Made by a program: the position numbers and the translations under genes. Below are positions 9,727-18,332 of a DNA stretch of 40,649 nucleotides, one piece after another. The stretch is taken from the NCBI GenBank assembly GCA_902566315.1, contig CACFIL010000007.1, positions 10,001-50,649 of the forward strand. Reading direction: 5' to 3'. A model generated the notes under the pieces. It saw only the letters and a program-made list of their open reading frames with translations, had not been told where the DNA came from and made no database searches. The stretch's first letter is position 1. Every line of letters starts with the position of its first letter. The DNA is from an uncultured Pelagibacteraceae bacterium. GTDB taxonomy: Bacteria > Pseudomonadota > Alphaproteobacteria > Pelagibacterales > Pelagibacteraceae.

Positions 9727-12273
9727 ATGTTCAACCCACTTAATATATTTTCAAAGCTTATTAAAAGCGGAAATGAAAAGGAACTAGGCCGAATTCAGCA
9801 AATAGTCGATAAAGTTAATCTTTTAGAAAAAGATTTAGAAAATTTACCTGATGAAATGTTCCCAAAAAAAACTGAGAAACTAATTGAAGATATTAAAAAT
9901 GGAAAAAGCTTAAACGAAGTATTACCCGATGCTTTCTCAATGGTTAGGGAAGCCTCTAAAAGAATAAGAAATGAAAGACACTTTGATGTTCAGCTAATTG
10001 GTGGTGTTGTAATCCATGAGAATAAAATTGCAGAAATGAAAACTGGAGAAGGTAAAACATTAACTATAGCTCTTGCAGCTTTCCTTAATGCTCTAGAAAA
10101 AAAAGGTGTCCATATAGTAACTGTGAATGATTATTTGGCTAAGAGAGATAGTGAGAATATGGGTAAGATTTATGAGTTTTTAGGTTTAACTTGTGGATAT
10201 ATTAATACTGGTCAAGATGATTTGGAGAGAAAAGAAAATTATTCAAAAGATATAACTTATTCTACTAATAGTGAATTGGGTTTTGATTATTTAAGAGATA
10301 ATATGAAATTTTCTAACGAGACTATGGTTCAAAGAGAACATAATTATGCGATTGTTGATGAAATTGACTCTTGTTTAATTGATGAGGCTAGAACACCTCT
10401 AATAATCTCAGGAGCAACAGAAGATAAAACTAATCAATATATGGCTGTTGATAAACTTGTGAAAAACTTGAAAGAAGAAGATTTTGAAATAGATGAAAAA
10501 GATAGAAATATTTTATTAACTAATAAAGGTGTGGATAATGTTGAAAATATATTTTCTAATGCTGGAATACTTAAAAATGAAAATTTTTATGATCCAGAAA
10601 ATCTTCATATTGTTCATTTAGTTAATCAGTCATTACGTGCAATCCACCTTTTTCAGAACGGTAGAGATTATATTGTTAAAGATGGGCAAATAATAATAAT
10701 TGATGAGCAAACAGGTAGACAGTTGCAAGGAAGAAGGTTTGGTGATGGCCTTCATCAAAGTCTAGAAGCAAAAGAAAGCTTAACAATTAATGCTGAAAAT
10801 CAAACTTTAGCATCAATTACCTACCAAAATTTCTTTAAACTCTACAAAAAAATAGCCGGATGCACTGGTACAGCCTTAACAGAGTCAGAGGAGTTTTTTG
10901 AAATTTATAATCTACCAGTAGTATCGATTCCTACTAATAAGAAGATGATAAGAAAAGATTCAAATGATCAAATATTTAGAACTAGTAAGGAAAAAGACGA
11001 AGCAATAATTAATAAGATTGTTGAATGTAATGCTAAAGGACAGCCATTATTAGTTTTTACTTCAAGTATAAATAAATCTGAACACTTCTCAAATCTATTG
11101 GATATTAAAAATATAAAACATACAGTTTTAAATGCAAAAAATCACCAAAGAGAAGCTGAAATTATTGCAGATGCAGGGAAAAGAAACTCAATAATTATCA
11201 CTACGAGTATTTCAGGTAGAGGTGTTGATATCAAATTGGGAGGTCAGGATGAAAGTGACAAAGCTAAGATAAAAAAATTGGGAGGATTGTTTGTCATTGG
11301 TACAGAAAGAATGGAAAGTAGGAGAGTAGATAATCAAGCTAGAGGAAGATCAGGAAGACAAGGTGATGAAGGTAGCTCTATATTCTATGTAAGCTTAGAA
11401 GACGATTTAATGAGAATATTTGGGTCTGAGTCCATGAATAATATACTTGAAAAACTTGGGCTTAAAGATGGAGAAAGTATAGACCATCCATGGATAAATA
11501 AAGCCTTAGAAAGAGCACAACAAAAAGTTGAAGCAAGAAATTTTGATATTAGAAAAACTCTTTTGAAGTTTGACAATGTTTTAAACGATCAAAGACAAGT
11601 AATATTTTCACAAAGAAATGAGGTAATAGAAAATAAAGATTCTAAACAATATTCTGAAAATTTTCTAGATGAAATTATTGATGATTTGAAACTTAAGAAA
11701 ACCAAAAAGTTAGCCAATGCAGGATCAAATGAAATCAATATGCAATTAAAATCTTTATTTGGAAAATCATTTGAAGAAAATGAAATTAATGAATTAGTTA
11801 ATCTTGAAAATAAGGCGTTTGAAGAAAAAATAAAAAATAAATTTAAAAGTTTAAGAGAAGAGAGAATAAAAATGTTAAATGAAGAGCAATATAACGAAAT
11901 AGAAAAAAGAATTTTTTTACAACTAATTGATCAAAATTGGAAATTACATATTCAATATTTAGAACAATTAAGACAAGTCATTGGTTTAAGATCTTATGGA
12001 CAGAGAGATCCTTTAGTAGAATATAAAAAAGAAGCATTTACACTTTTTGAAAATTTATTAAGTAAACTTAAGTATGATTTAATTACAATTTTATTTAATT
12101 TAAAACTTATTGAGAAAAATGATGATCAAAATGACATTCAAAATGTAAATAGTATAAACACAAAAAATAATCCAAAATGCTTACTCGTAAAAAATAGAGA
12201 GGCTAAAATTTCTAGAAACGAAAGATGTGAGGCAACAGGGAAAAAATTCAAACATTGTTGTGGTGCTTTATAA
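9727..12273 (+). CDS. secA: Preprotein translocase ATPase SecA
   Basis: SecA drives protein export through SecYEG. The 848-residue protein has all expected parts: Walker A (MKTGEGKTLT), the DEAD-like box VDEIDSCLIDEARTPL, the preprotein-binding domain, motif VI (ARGRSGRQGDEG) and the helical scaffold/wing domain (LRSYGQRDPLVEYKKEAFTLF). The C-terminal SecB/lipid-binding tail is odd. The last 19 residues keep the RNxxC start and a terminal HCC, but the usual C-x-C is replaced by C834-E-A, and one residue is missing, so one zinc ligand appears lost. It converges on accA with a 6-nt overlap (TTATAA holds both stops). Confidence 0.98.
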   Translation: MFNPLNIFSKLIKSGNEKELGRIQQIVDKVNLLEKDLENLPDEMFPKKTEKLIEDIKNGKSLNEVLPDAFSMVREASKRIRNERHFDVQLIGGVVIHENKIAEMKTGEGKTLTIALAAFLNALEKKGVHIVTVNDYLAKRDSENMGKIYEFLGLTCGYINTGQDDLERKENYSKDITYSTNSELGFDYLRDNMKFSNETMVQREHNYAIVDEIDSCLIDEARTPLIISGATEDKTNQYMAVDKLVKNLKEEDFEIDEKDRNILLTNKGVDNVENIFSNAGILKNENFYDPENLHIVHLVNQSLRAIHLFQNGRDYIVKDGQIIIIDEQTGRQLQGRRFGDGLHQSLEAKESLTINAENQTLASITYQNFFKLYKKIAGCTGTALTESEEFFEIYNLPVVSIPTNKKMIRKDSNDQIFRTSKEKDEAIINKIVECNAKGQPLLVFTSSINKSEHFSNLLDIKNIKHTVLNAKNHQREAEIIADAGKRNSIIITTSISGRGVDIKLGGQDESDKAKIKKLGGLFVIGTERMESRRVDNQARGRSGRQGDEGSSIFYVSLEDDLMRIFGSESMNNILEKLGLKDGESIDHPWINKALERAQQKVEARNFDIRKTLLKFDNVLNDQRQVIFSQRNEVIENKDSKQYSENFLDEIIDDLKLKKTKKLANAGSNEINMQLKSLFGKSFEENEINELVNLENKAFEEKIKNKFKSLREERIKMLNEEQYNEIEKRIFLQLIDQNWKLHIQYLEQLRQVIGLRSYGQRDPLVEYKKEAFTLFENLLSKLKYDLITILFNLKLIEKNDDQNDIQNVNSINTKNNPKCLLVKNREAKISRNERCEATGKKFKHCCGAL

Positions 12274-13374
12274 AAGAATGCTTAAGAATAATATTAAAAA
12301 AACTGCAGCAAATATACCATAATAAATTTTAGAATTCTTTTTAAAGTTTTGGTAAATATTTTCTAATGCACTTGCCTTCATAGATAAATCATTTCTATCG
12401 TCTGATTGTGTTGTAAACCCCTTATTTCTTCCAATTGACAAAAATTTATTTTTTCTATGGGTAAGAATTTCATCTTTATCCATTGTCTGAAAAAAATCTA
12501 AATTTTTCTTTAATGAGTCTCTTACATTATCTAAAATGAGATCTTTGTCTCTATGAGCACCACCAACTGGTTCTGGAATTATTTCATCAATTATATTTAA
12601 TTTTAAAAGGTCGCTAGATGACATTTTCATTGCAGTTGCGGCCTCTAAAGTTTTTTTTGGGTCTCTCCATAAAATGGTTGCACATCCTTCTGGGGAAATG
12701 ACTGAGTATATTGCGTTTTGAAGCATAATCACCTTATTAGATGATGCTAAAGCTATTGCCCCGCCAGACCCACCTTCACCAATTATAATTGCTATTGTGG
12801 GTACCGTTAACTTCATTGAGCATTCAATAGATTTTGCTATTGCTTCAGCTTGACCTCTTTCTTCTGCACCAACACCTGGATATGCACCTGGAGTATCTAC
12901 AATAGAAATAATTGGAATTTTAAACTTGTTAGCTAACTCCATAAGTCTAATTGTTTTTCTATAACCCTCTGGTCTCATCATTCCAAAATTGTGATTTATT
13001 CTTTTATTAAGATCTGATCCCTTTTCTTGACCAATTACTAAAACAGATTTACCATCAAATTTTGCAAAACCTGCTATAACAGCTTTGTCTTCACCATAAT
13101 ATCTATCTCCAGAAAGTTGGATAAAGTCATCAAAAAGATTTTCAACAAAAAATTTTGCTTTAGGTCTATCTTCATGACGAGCAACTAATGCTGTCTGCCA
13201 TGGATCTAGGTTAGAATAAATTTTCTCTAACTTTTCATTAATTTCTTCTTCAACTTTGCTTATTCTTGAAGTGTCGACTTCAGATAAACCTTCCTGATTA
13301 TAGGGGTCTTTTAGTTTATCTAATTCCTCTTCAAGATTTTTAATATCTGTCTCAAAATTTAGGTAATTTTTCAT
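12268..13374 (-). CDS. accA: Acetyl-CoA carboxylase carboxyltransferase subunit alpha, with C-terminal membrane segment
   Basis: AccA with AccD transfers CO2 from carboxybiotin to acetyl-CoA, the committed step of fatty acid synthesis. Residues 1 to about 318 are a normal AccA: the coiled N-terminus (NLEEELDKL), RPEGYRKTIRLMELA, the PGAYPGVGAEERGQ block and GEGGSGGAIAL. The protein is 368 residues, about 50 longer than usual. The extra tail ends in a run of hydrophobic residues (about 350-368, YYGIFAAVFLILFLSILL) that looks like a single transmembrane helix. A tail-anchored carboxyltransferase is inferred from this. The partner accD is at 35767. Confidence 0.95.
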   Translation of the reverse strand: MKNYLNFETDIKNLEEELDKLKDPYNQEGLSEVDTSRISKVEEEINEKLEKIYSNLDPWQTALVARHEDRPKAKFFVENLFDDFIQLSGDRYYGEDKAVIAGFAKFDGKSVLVIGQEKGSDLNKRINHNFGMMRPEGYRKTIRLMELANKFKIPIISIVDTPGAYPGVGAEERGQAEAIAKSIECSMKLTVPTIAIIIGEGGSGGAIALASSNKVIMLQNAIYSVISPEGCATILWRDPKKTLEAATAMKMSSSDLLKLNIIDEIIPEPVGGAHRDKDLILDNVRDSLKKNLDFFQTMDKDEILTHRKNKFLSIGRNKGFTTQSDDRNDLSMKASALENIYQNFKKNSKIYYGIFAAVFLILFLSILL

Positions 13375-13385
13375 TTAAATTCTGT

Positions 13386-13391
13386 ATTATA
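13386..13391 (-). promoter_or_regulatory. Candidate -10 element for accA
   Basis: A perfect TATAAT on the minus strand lies 12 nt upstream of the accA ATG, within the 96-bp spacer shared with glcB. No good -35 hexamer at standard spacing is visible (TTAACA lies 19 nt away). Transcripts would have a very short leader. Confidence 0.4.
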
Positions 13392-13431
13392 AACAAAAAA
13401 GGCGATAAATTGTTAAAATAAGTTATTTTGA

Positions 13432-13459
13432 TTGCGTAAAAATGACAATTTATTATAAG
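13432..13459 (+). promoter_or_regulatory. Candidate glcB promoter
   Basis: TTGCGT (13432-13437) and TATAAG (13454-13459) are separated by 16 nt, and the ATG begins 12 nt after the -10. The whole accA-glcB spacer is 96 bp. That is too short for a tandem glycine riboswitch, and I see neither the GGAGAG nor the CCGAAGG core of such an aptamer. The assignment rests on hexamer similarity only. Confidence 0.35.
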
Positions 13460-13470
13460 ATTTTCAATTT

Positions 13471-15622
13471 ATGAGAGAGCAATACATCAAAATCCACAAC
13501 TTATCTGTAGCAAAAGAATTAGCTGATTTTGTCAAAAATGAGCTTTTACTGGATACAAATGTTAGCCCTGATGAGTTCTGGAAAGGCTTTGACAAAGTGG
13601 TGCATGAATTAGCGCCTAAAAATAAAAAATTACTCGAAATTAGAGAAACATTACAGCAAGAAATAGATCTATGGCATAAAAAAAATAGAGACCACAAGAT
13701 TGACTATAATAAATATAAAAATTTTTTGGAAGAAATAGGTTATTTAAAAAAAGAAGGTGAAGATTTTAAAATAGCAACCAAAAATTTAGATGAAGAAATA
13801 TCTAATATAGCAGGACCACAATTAGTTGTTCCAATTATGAACTCTAGATATAGCTTGAATGCTGCGAACGCAAGGTGGGTAAGCTTGTATGACAGTCTTT
13901 ATGGATCAAATATAATAGAGTCTGAAGAAAGTGGAAGTGAAAAATATGATCCTTTAAGAGGGCAAGAAGTAATTAAATATACTAGAAACTTTTTAAACAA
14001 ATATTTTCCAATAAATGATCTTGACTGGAAAGATATTACTGGTTTAGCAGTAAATAATAAAAAACTCTCAATTTATAAAGAAAATAAAGAATATAATTTA
14101 TCAGATTTAGAGAAGTTTATTGGTCATAGAGGAAATGCAGCCAAACCAAATGCTATAATCTTAAAAAATAATAATCTTCATCTTGAAATAATTATTAATC
14201 CAAGAGCATTTAGTGCTGCAAGAGATGCCGCTAGTATAAGCGATATTATAATTGAGTCTGCTGTTTCGACAATTTGTGACCATGAGGATAGTGTGGCTGC
14301 AGTCGATGCTGAAGATAAAGTAACTTGTTATAGAAATTGGCTAGGATTGATGAAAGGAAATTTAAAATCAATATTTGAAAAAAAACGGTAAAGAATTAGA
14401 AAGAAAACTTAATCCAGATAGAAGTTATATTTCATTAAATGGTGAAAAGTTGAAACTTCACGGAAGAAGTCTTTTGCTTGTGAGAAATGTTGGACACTTA
14501 ATGACAAACCCTGCAATCACTTTAAATGACGGGTCAGAAGTTCCTGAGGGAATAATGGATGCCTTCATAACCTCAGCAGCTTGTATTCATGATTTGAAAA
14601 GAAAAGGTAATTCGAGAGAAGGGTCAATTTATATCGTAAAACCAAAAATGCATGGGCCAGAAGAAACAGAATTTGCTAATTTAATTTTTACAAGAGTTGA
14701 GGAAGTTTTAAAATTGGAAAAAAACACAATTAAGTGTGGAATTATGGATGAAGAAAGAAGAACATCTGCAAACCTTAAAGAATGTATTAGAACACTAAAA
14801 GATAGAGTATTTTTTATCAACACTGGATTTTTGGATAGAACTGGCGATGAGATGCACACTTCAATGGAAGCTGGACCAATGATCAAAAAAGGAGACATGA
14901 AAGAGTCTAAATGGATTAAAACCTATGAAGATAATAATGTAGATATAGGCTTAAAATGTGGTTTTTCAGGGGTTGCTCAAATAGGCAAGGGAATGTGGGC
15001 CATGCCTGACAAAATGAACGAAATGATGGAACAAAAAATTGGGCATGTGAATGCAGGCGCAAATTGTGCCTGGGTTCCTTCTCCAACTGCAGCTGCATTA
15101 CATGTTATGCACTATCATGAAGTAAATGTTTTTGAAAAACAAAAAGCAATATTAAAAAGAGAACCATCAAAACTATCTGATCTACTTACTATTCCAATAG
15201 CAGATCGTCCTAATTGGTCTGTAGATGAAATTAATACTGAAATTTCAAATTCTTCCCAAACTATTTTGGGTTATGTAGTAAGATGGATTGATCAAGGTAT
15301 AGGTTGTTCCAAAGTTCCAGATATAAATGATATTGGATTAATGGAAGATAGAGCAACCTTAAGAATTTCATCTCAACATATTGCTAATTGGCTTCATCAT
15401 GGCTTGTGTTCAAATAGACAAGTTCTTGAAATTTTAAAAAAAATGGCAAAAGTTGTAGATAAACAGAATAAAGATGACTCTAGCTACGAAAACATGTCAC
15501 CTGAGTATGATAAATCTATTGCTTTTAAAGCAGCATGTGAATTAATCTTTCATGGAAAGTCACAACCTTCTGGTTATACAGAACCTCTCTTACACTTAAA
15601 CAGATTAATTAAAAAAAGCTAA
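13471..15622 (+). CDS. glcB: Malate synthase G, reading frame interrupted at an A8 run
   Basis: This enzyme condenses glyoxylate with acetyl-CoA to malate. Two frames cover one protein: 13471-14391 gives the N-terminal part, ending soon after [20 protein letters not shown], and the second frame, open from 14375, continues with [16 protein letters not shown] and [42 protein letters not shown] and AWVPSPTAA. The break is at a run of eight A's (14378-14385). With seven A's the join reads [19 protein letters not shown] and aligns without gaps to malate synthase G; the repaired gene encodes 716 residues, the normal length. No other lesion is visible. A homopolymer error, transcriptional slippage and a recent mutation are all possible. 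It abuts recR without a spacer. Confidence 0.9.
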
Positions 15623-16234
15623 TTAAGACTCTATTTTTTTTCTATTTTTAAATGCAGAAATAAGAGTGCCATCATCTAAATTTTCGATTTCTCCACCTAC
15701 TGGTAAGCCTTGGGCTAGTTTTGAAACTTTGACGTCAGTTTTTTTTAGACTATCTTGAATATAAAATGCAGTAGTTTGGCCCTCTACAGTTGCACTAGTT
15801 GCTAATATTACTTCTTCAATATCATCTTTATTTATTCTTTCTATAAGAGAGTTAATAAGCAAATCCTCTCTATTACTATTATTATTGTTTGATAGAGTTC
15901 CCCCTAATATATGGAAGTAACCTTGAAAAATTGAAGAACTTTCTATTGCCCACTGATCTGAAATATTTTCTACAACACAAATTTTATTATATTTTTTATC
16001 TACTATTTCACAATTGTTATAACTACACTCAATTGTATTAGGCTTTAATGTTCCACAAATTTTACATCTAACAACATTTTTAAAAACTTCACTCAAATTT
16101 TGAGCCAAGGGCTTTAGTAATTCTTGTCGGTTATTAATCATTTTTAATATTATTCTTTTTGCAGACTTAGGTCCTAGCCCTGGTAATTTAGATATTAGTT
16201 TGATTAAATTTTCTATTTCAGGAATATTTTGCAT
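15623..16234 (-). CDS. recR: Recombination protein RecR
   Basis: RecR works with RecF/RecO in loading RecA at gaps. The 203-residue protein has the N-terminal helix-hairpin-helix (LISKLPGLGPKSAKRIIL, residues 13-30), a zinc finger with cysteines 57, 60, 70 and 75 (spacing 2-9-4, slightly wider than the common 2-8-2), and a Toprim domain (ICVVENISDQWAIE; GGEIENLDDGTL at the end). It is the third gene of the dnaX-ybaB-recR cluster, 5 nt after ybaB. Confidence 0.95.
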   Translation of the reverse strand: MQNIPEIENLIKLISKLPGLGPKSAKRIILKMINNRQELLKPLAQNLSEVFKNVVRCKICGTLKPNTIECSYNNCEIVDKKYNKICVVENISDQWAIESSSIFQGYFHILGGTLSNNNNSNREDLLINSLIERINKDDIEEVILATSATVEGQTTAFYIQDSLKKTDVKVSKLAQGLPVGGEIENLDDGTLISAFKNRKKIES

Positions 16235-16239
16235 TTAAA

Positions 16240-16557
16240 TTATAAAGGCCATTTAAATCCAGGTATTCCAAAGTTTCCTGAAGCCTTAGAAATTTCCTCT
16301 GCTGTTTTTGATTTAAGTTGTGATTTTGCGTTATTGTGAGCAGCAGTAATAAGATCTTCTAATATTACTTTTTCTTCTTTTAAAACATTTTCACTAAGTT
16401 TAATTGAAATCATAGTGCCCTCTCCATTTAAAGTAACCTTTACATCATTAGCTCCCGATACACCTTCAACCTCGATCTTTTTAATGTTTTCTTGGCTTTC
16501 TTTCATTTTGCTCTCAATTTCTTTTGCTTTTTCCATTAATTTTGAAAAATCTGTCAT
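16240..16557 (-). CDS. YbaB/EbfC family nucleoid-associated protein
   Basis: A small DNA-binding protein, 105 residues, with the family pattern: an N-terminal helix (MEKAKEIESKMKESQENIKKIEVEGVSG across residues 7-34, containing the common KxMKxxQE-like part), the conserved G-x-V-K-V-T-like strand (ANDVKVTLNGEG) and a final helix with NNAKSQLKSKTAEEI. It lies 1 nt after dnaX and before recR, its standard position. The family binds DNA as a dimer; the precise role is unclear. Confidence 0.92.
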   Translation of the reverse strand: MTDFSKLMEKAKEIESKMKESQENIKKIEVEGVSGANDVKVTLNGEGTMISIKLSENVLKEEKVILEDLITAAHNNAKSQLKSKTAEEISKASGNFGIPGFKWPL

Positions 16558-16558
16558 T

Positions 16559-18190
16559 TTAATCCTCTTTTAACTCAACATTTACTAATTCCGCATCAGG
16601 AAATGCTTCGATTACTTTTTTATATGCTTCTGACTTTTTAACATGATCAAATATTTTTTTCTCATCAATTTTATTTTTTTCTTTTTTTGAAATTTGTCCT
16701 TGTTTTTTTGATAGAGAGATAATCCATCTCTTGGATGTCCATTCGTACAGTTTGTTAGATAGATTTTTAATAAAATCTTTGTCTAAGTTTTCATTAAAAG
16801 ATATTTCTATTAAACCCTCAGAGAATGAAACTAAATTTGCATTAGTTTCAAGCTCATATTTAAGCTCAGCCTCTTTCCTTTCCGTACATAGATTTATCAA
16901 ACTTTCAAATGAACCTATTTTAAGTTCATTAATTACTTCATCTTTATTTAAATTTGGTTCAATTTTTTCTTGTTGTGAAATATTTTTGATTTGATCTATT
17001 GTTTTACTTGTAATTTTTTTTTCAGGTTCTTTAATTAAAGTATCAGGATTTTTTCCAGTAAAGCTTTCCTCAATATCTTTCTCTTTAAAACCTTTTATTC
17101 TCATTAATCTAAAAAGGAACATTTCAACTGATAAATTTGGATTTGAAACTATGTTAATTTCCTCAATTGTATCAAGAGTAAATTGCCAATAAAGGATTAT
17201 GTCCTTTGAATCTAAATTATCAGATATCGTGGAAAGATTTCTTAAATCTTGGTCATTTAAAGAAAAATTATTTCCATCTAATTTTACAAAATTAATATTT
17301 TTTAGATAATATAAAACCTCAAGAAAATCATTCAAAAAAATTTTGGGATCTACACCAGAATCATAAATTTTTCTATACAACTCAAATACTTTCTTTTCAT
17401 CACCACTAAACAGATTTTGTATTAATTCTATCAGAGAACTTTTATCAAAGTATCCATAAATACTTTGTGCTTTTTCTAGATTTAATTCCTCATCATTTTG
17501 ATTAGCTACAAGTCCACGATCTAACAAAGACAATGCATCTCTAACAGATCCCTCTGAAATTTTAACAATTAATTTTAAAGCTTCATCAGAAACTTTCCCA
17601 CCTTCTTTATCTTTAATCATTTTTATATAATTAAAAAGCTCTTCAGATTTCACTCTAGAAAGATCAAAACGCTGACATCTCGATATTACTGTAACAGGTA
17701 TCTTTTTGATTTCAGTTGTTGCAAAAATAAATTTTAAATATTTTGGTGGTTCCTCTAATGTTTTTAAAAGTGCATTAAATGCTTGCTTACTTAACATATG
17801 AACTTCGTCAATAATAAATATTTTATATTTAGCGGTTGTTGGTCCATATCTTGAAAATTCAATAAGCTCTCTAACATCATCAACACCTGTCTTACTTGCA
17901 GCATCCATTTCCAAAACATCAATATGATTTGAGTTTGTAATTGCATCACAGTTACTACATTTTTTCTTACACATGTTTTCAATTCCATGCTCACAATTTA
18001 ATGACTTTGCAACTATTCTTGCAAAAGTTGTTTTTCCTACTCCCCTAATACCTGTAAACAAGAACGCGTTAGGTGACTTCTCTGAAATTATTGAATTTTT
18101 AATTGTTTCAGCAATAATCTCTTGGCCAATTAAATCCTCAAATACTTGAGGTCTGTATTTTAAAGCTAGCACTTTCGAATTTTCTGTCAT
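16559..18190 (-). CDS. dnaX: DNA polymerase III subunit tau/gamma
   Basis: The clamp-loader ATPase of the replicative polymerase. With the ATG at 18190 it has 543 residues: the opening ALKYRPQVFEDLIGQE, Walker A GIRGVGKTT (47-55), zinc-module cysteines 66, 74, 78 and 81, Walker B IFIIDEVHML and the sensor region LEEPPKYLKFIFATTE, then a divergent tau-type C-terminus from about 380. An in-frame TTG at 18203 would extend it by five residues into the SRP RNA 3' end. I prefer the ATG because it begins at the conserved start. I see no obvious A-rich programmed frameshift signal at the usual gamma/tau boundary. Confidence 0.95.
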   Translation of the reverse strand: MTENSKVLALKYRPQVFEDLIGQEIIAETIKNSIISEKSPNAFLFTGIRGVGKTTFARIVAKSLNCEHGIENMCKKKCSNCDAITNSNHIDVLEMDAASKTGVDDVRELIEFSRYGPTTAKYKIFIIDEVHMLSKQAFNALLKTLEEPPKYLKFIFATTEIKKIPVTVISRCQRFDLSRVKSEELFNYIKMIKDKEGGKVSDEALKLIVKISEGSVRDALSLLDRGLVANQNDEELNLEKAQSIYGYFDKSSLIELIQNLFSGDEKKVFELYRKIYDSGVDPKIFLNDFLEVLYYLKNINFVKLDGNNFSLNDQDLRNLSTISDNLDSKDIILYWQFTLDTIEEINIVSNPNLSVEMFLFRLMRIKGFKEKDIEESFTGKNPDTLIKEPEKKITSKTIDQIKNISQQEKIEPNLNKDEVINELKIGSFESLINLCTERKEAELKYELETNANLVSFSEGLIEISFNENLDKDFIKNLSNKLYEWTSKRWIISLSKKQGQISKKEKNKIDEKKIFDHVKKSEAYKKVIEAFPDAELVNVELKED

Positions 18191-18196
18191 TTTTAA

Positions 18197-18283
18197 GGAG
18201 ACCAACCAACCTGGAAAATACTCACTACCCTTGCTATCTTTCGATCCTAGGGGATTTGTGGTAACACCACCTGACTGGCCTCC
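18197..18283 (-). ncRNA. ffs: Small signal recognition particle RNA (4.5S RNA)
   Basis: An 87-nt minus-strand sequence folds into one long hairpin: the 5' GGAGGCCAGUC pairs with the 3' GGUUGGUCUCC. The tip holds the SRP domain IV pattern: AGG on the 5' side, AUC, a GAAA tetraloop, GAU, then AGCA on the 3' side, flanked by CCC/GGG. This is the Ffh-binding internal loop capped by a GNRA loop (GGAA in E. coli). It lies directly upstream of dnaX, as the SRP RNA gene does in many bacteria. Ends are inferred from the pairing. It ends only 6 nt before the dnaX ATG. Confidence 0.85.
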
Positions 18284-18289
18284 AACTTT

Positions 18290-18319
18290 ATTATATCAAT
18301 AAAAATTTCTATTCCACAA
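18290..18319 (-). promoter_or_regulatory. Promoter of the SRP RNA (and dnaX cluster)
   Basis: A perfect TATAAT (18290-18295, minus strand) ends 6 nt before the predicted RNA 5' end at 18283, exactly where a -10 should be. TTGTGG (18314-18319) lies 18 nt further upstream as a plausible -35. It occupies the small gap after pheA. Because dnaX begins 6 nt after the RNA, this promoter probably also serves dnaX-ybaB-recR. Confidence 0.65.
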
Positions 18320-18332
18320 GAAAGTTATAAAT

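Noticed and set aside
14629..15098. Minus-strand open frames opposite glcB
   Set aside because: They are antisense shadows of a well-conserved enzyme and have no recognisable features.
18191..18205. TTG at 18203 as the dnaX start
   Set aside because: It lies inside the SRP RNA 3' end. The ATG at 18190 directly precedes the conserved DnaX N-terminus.
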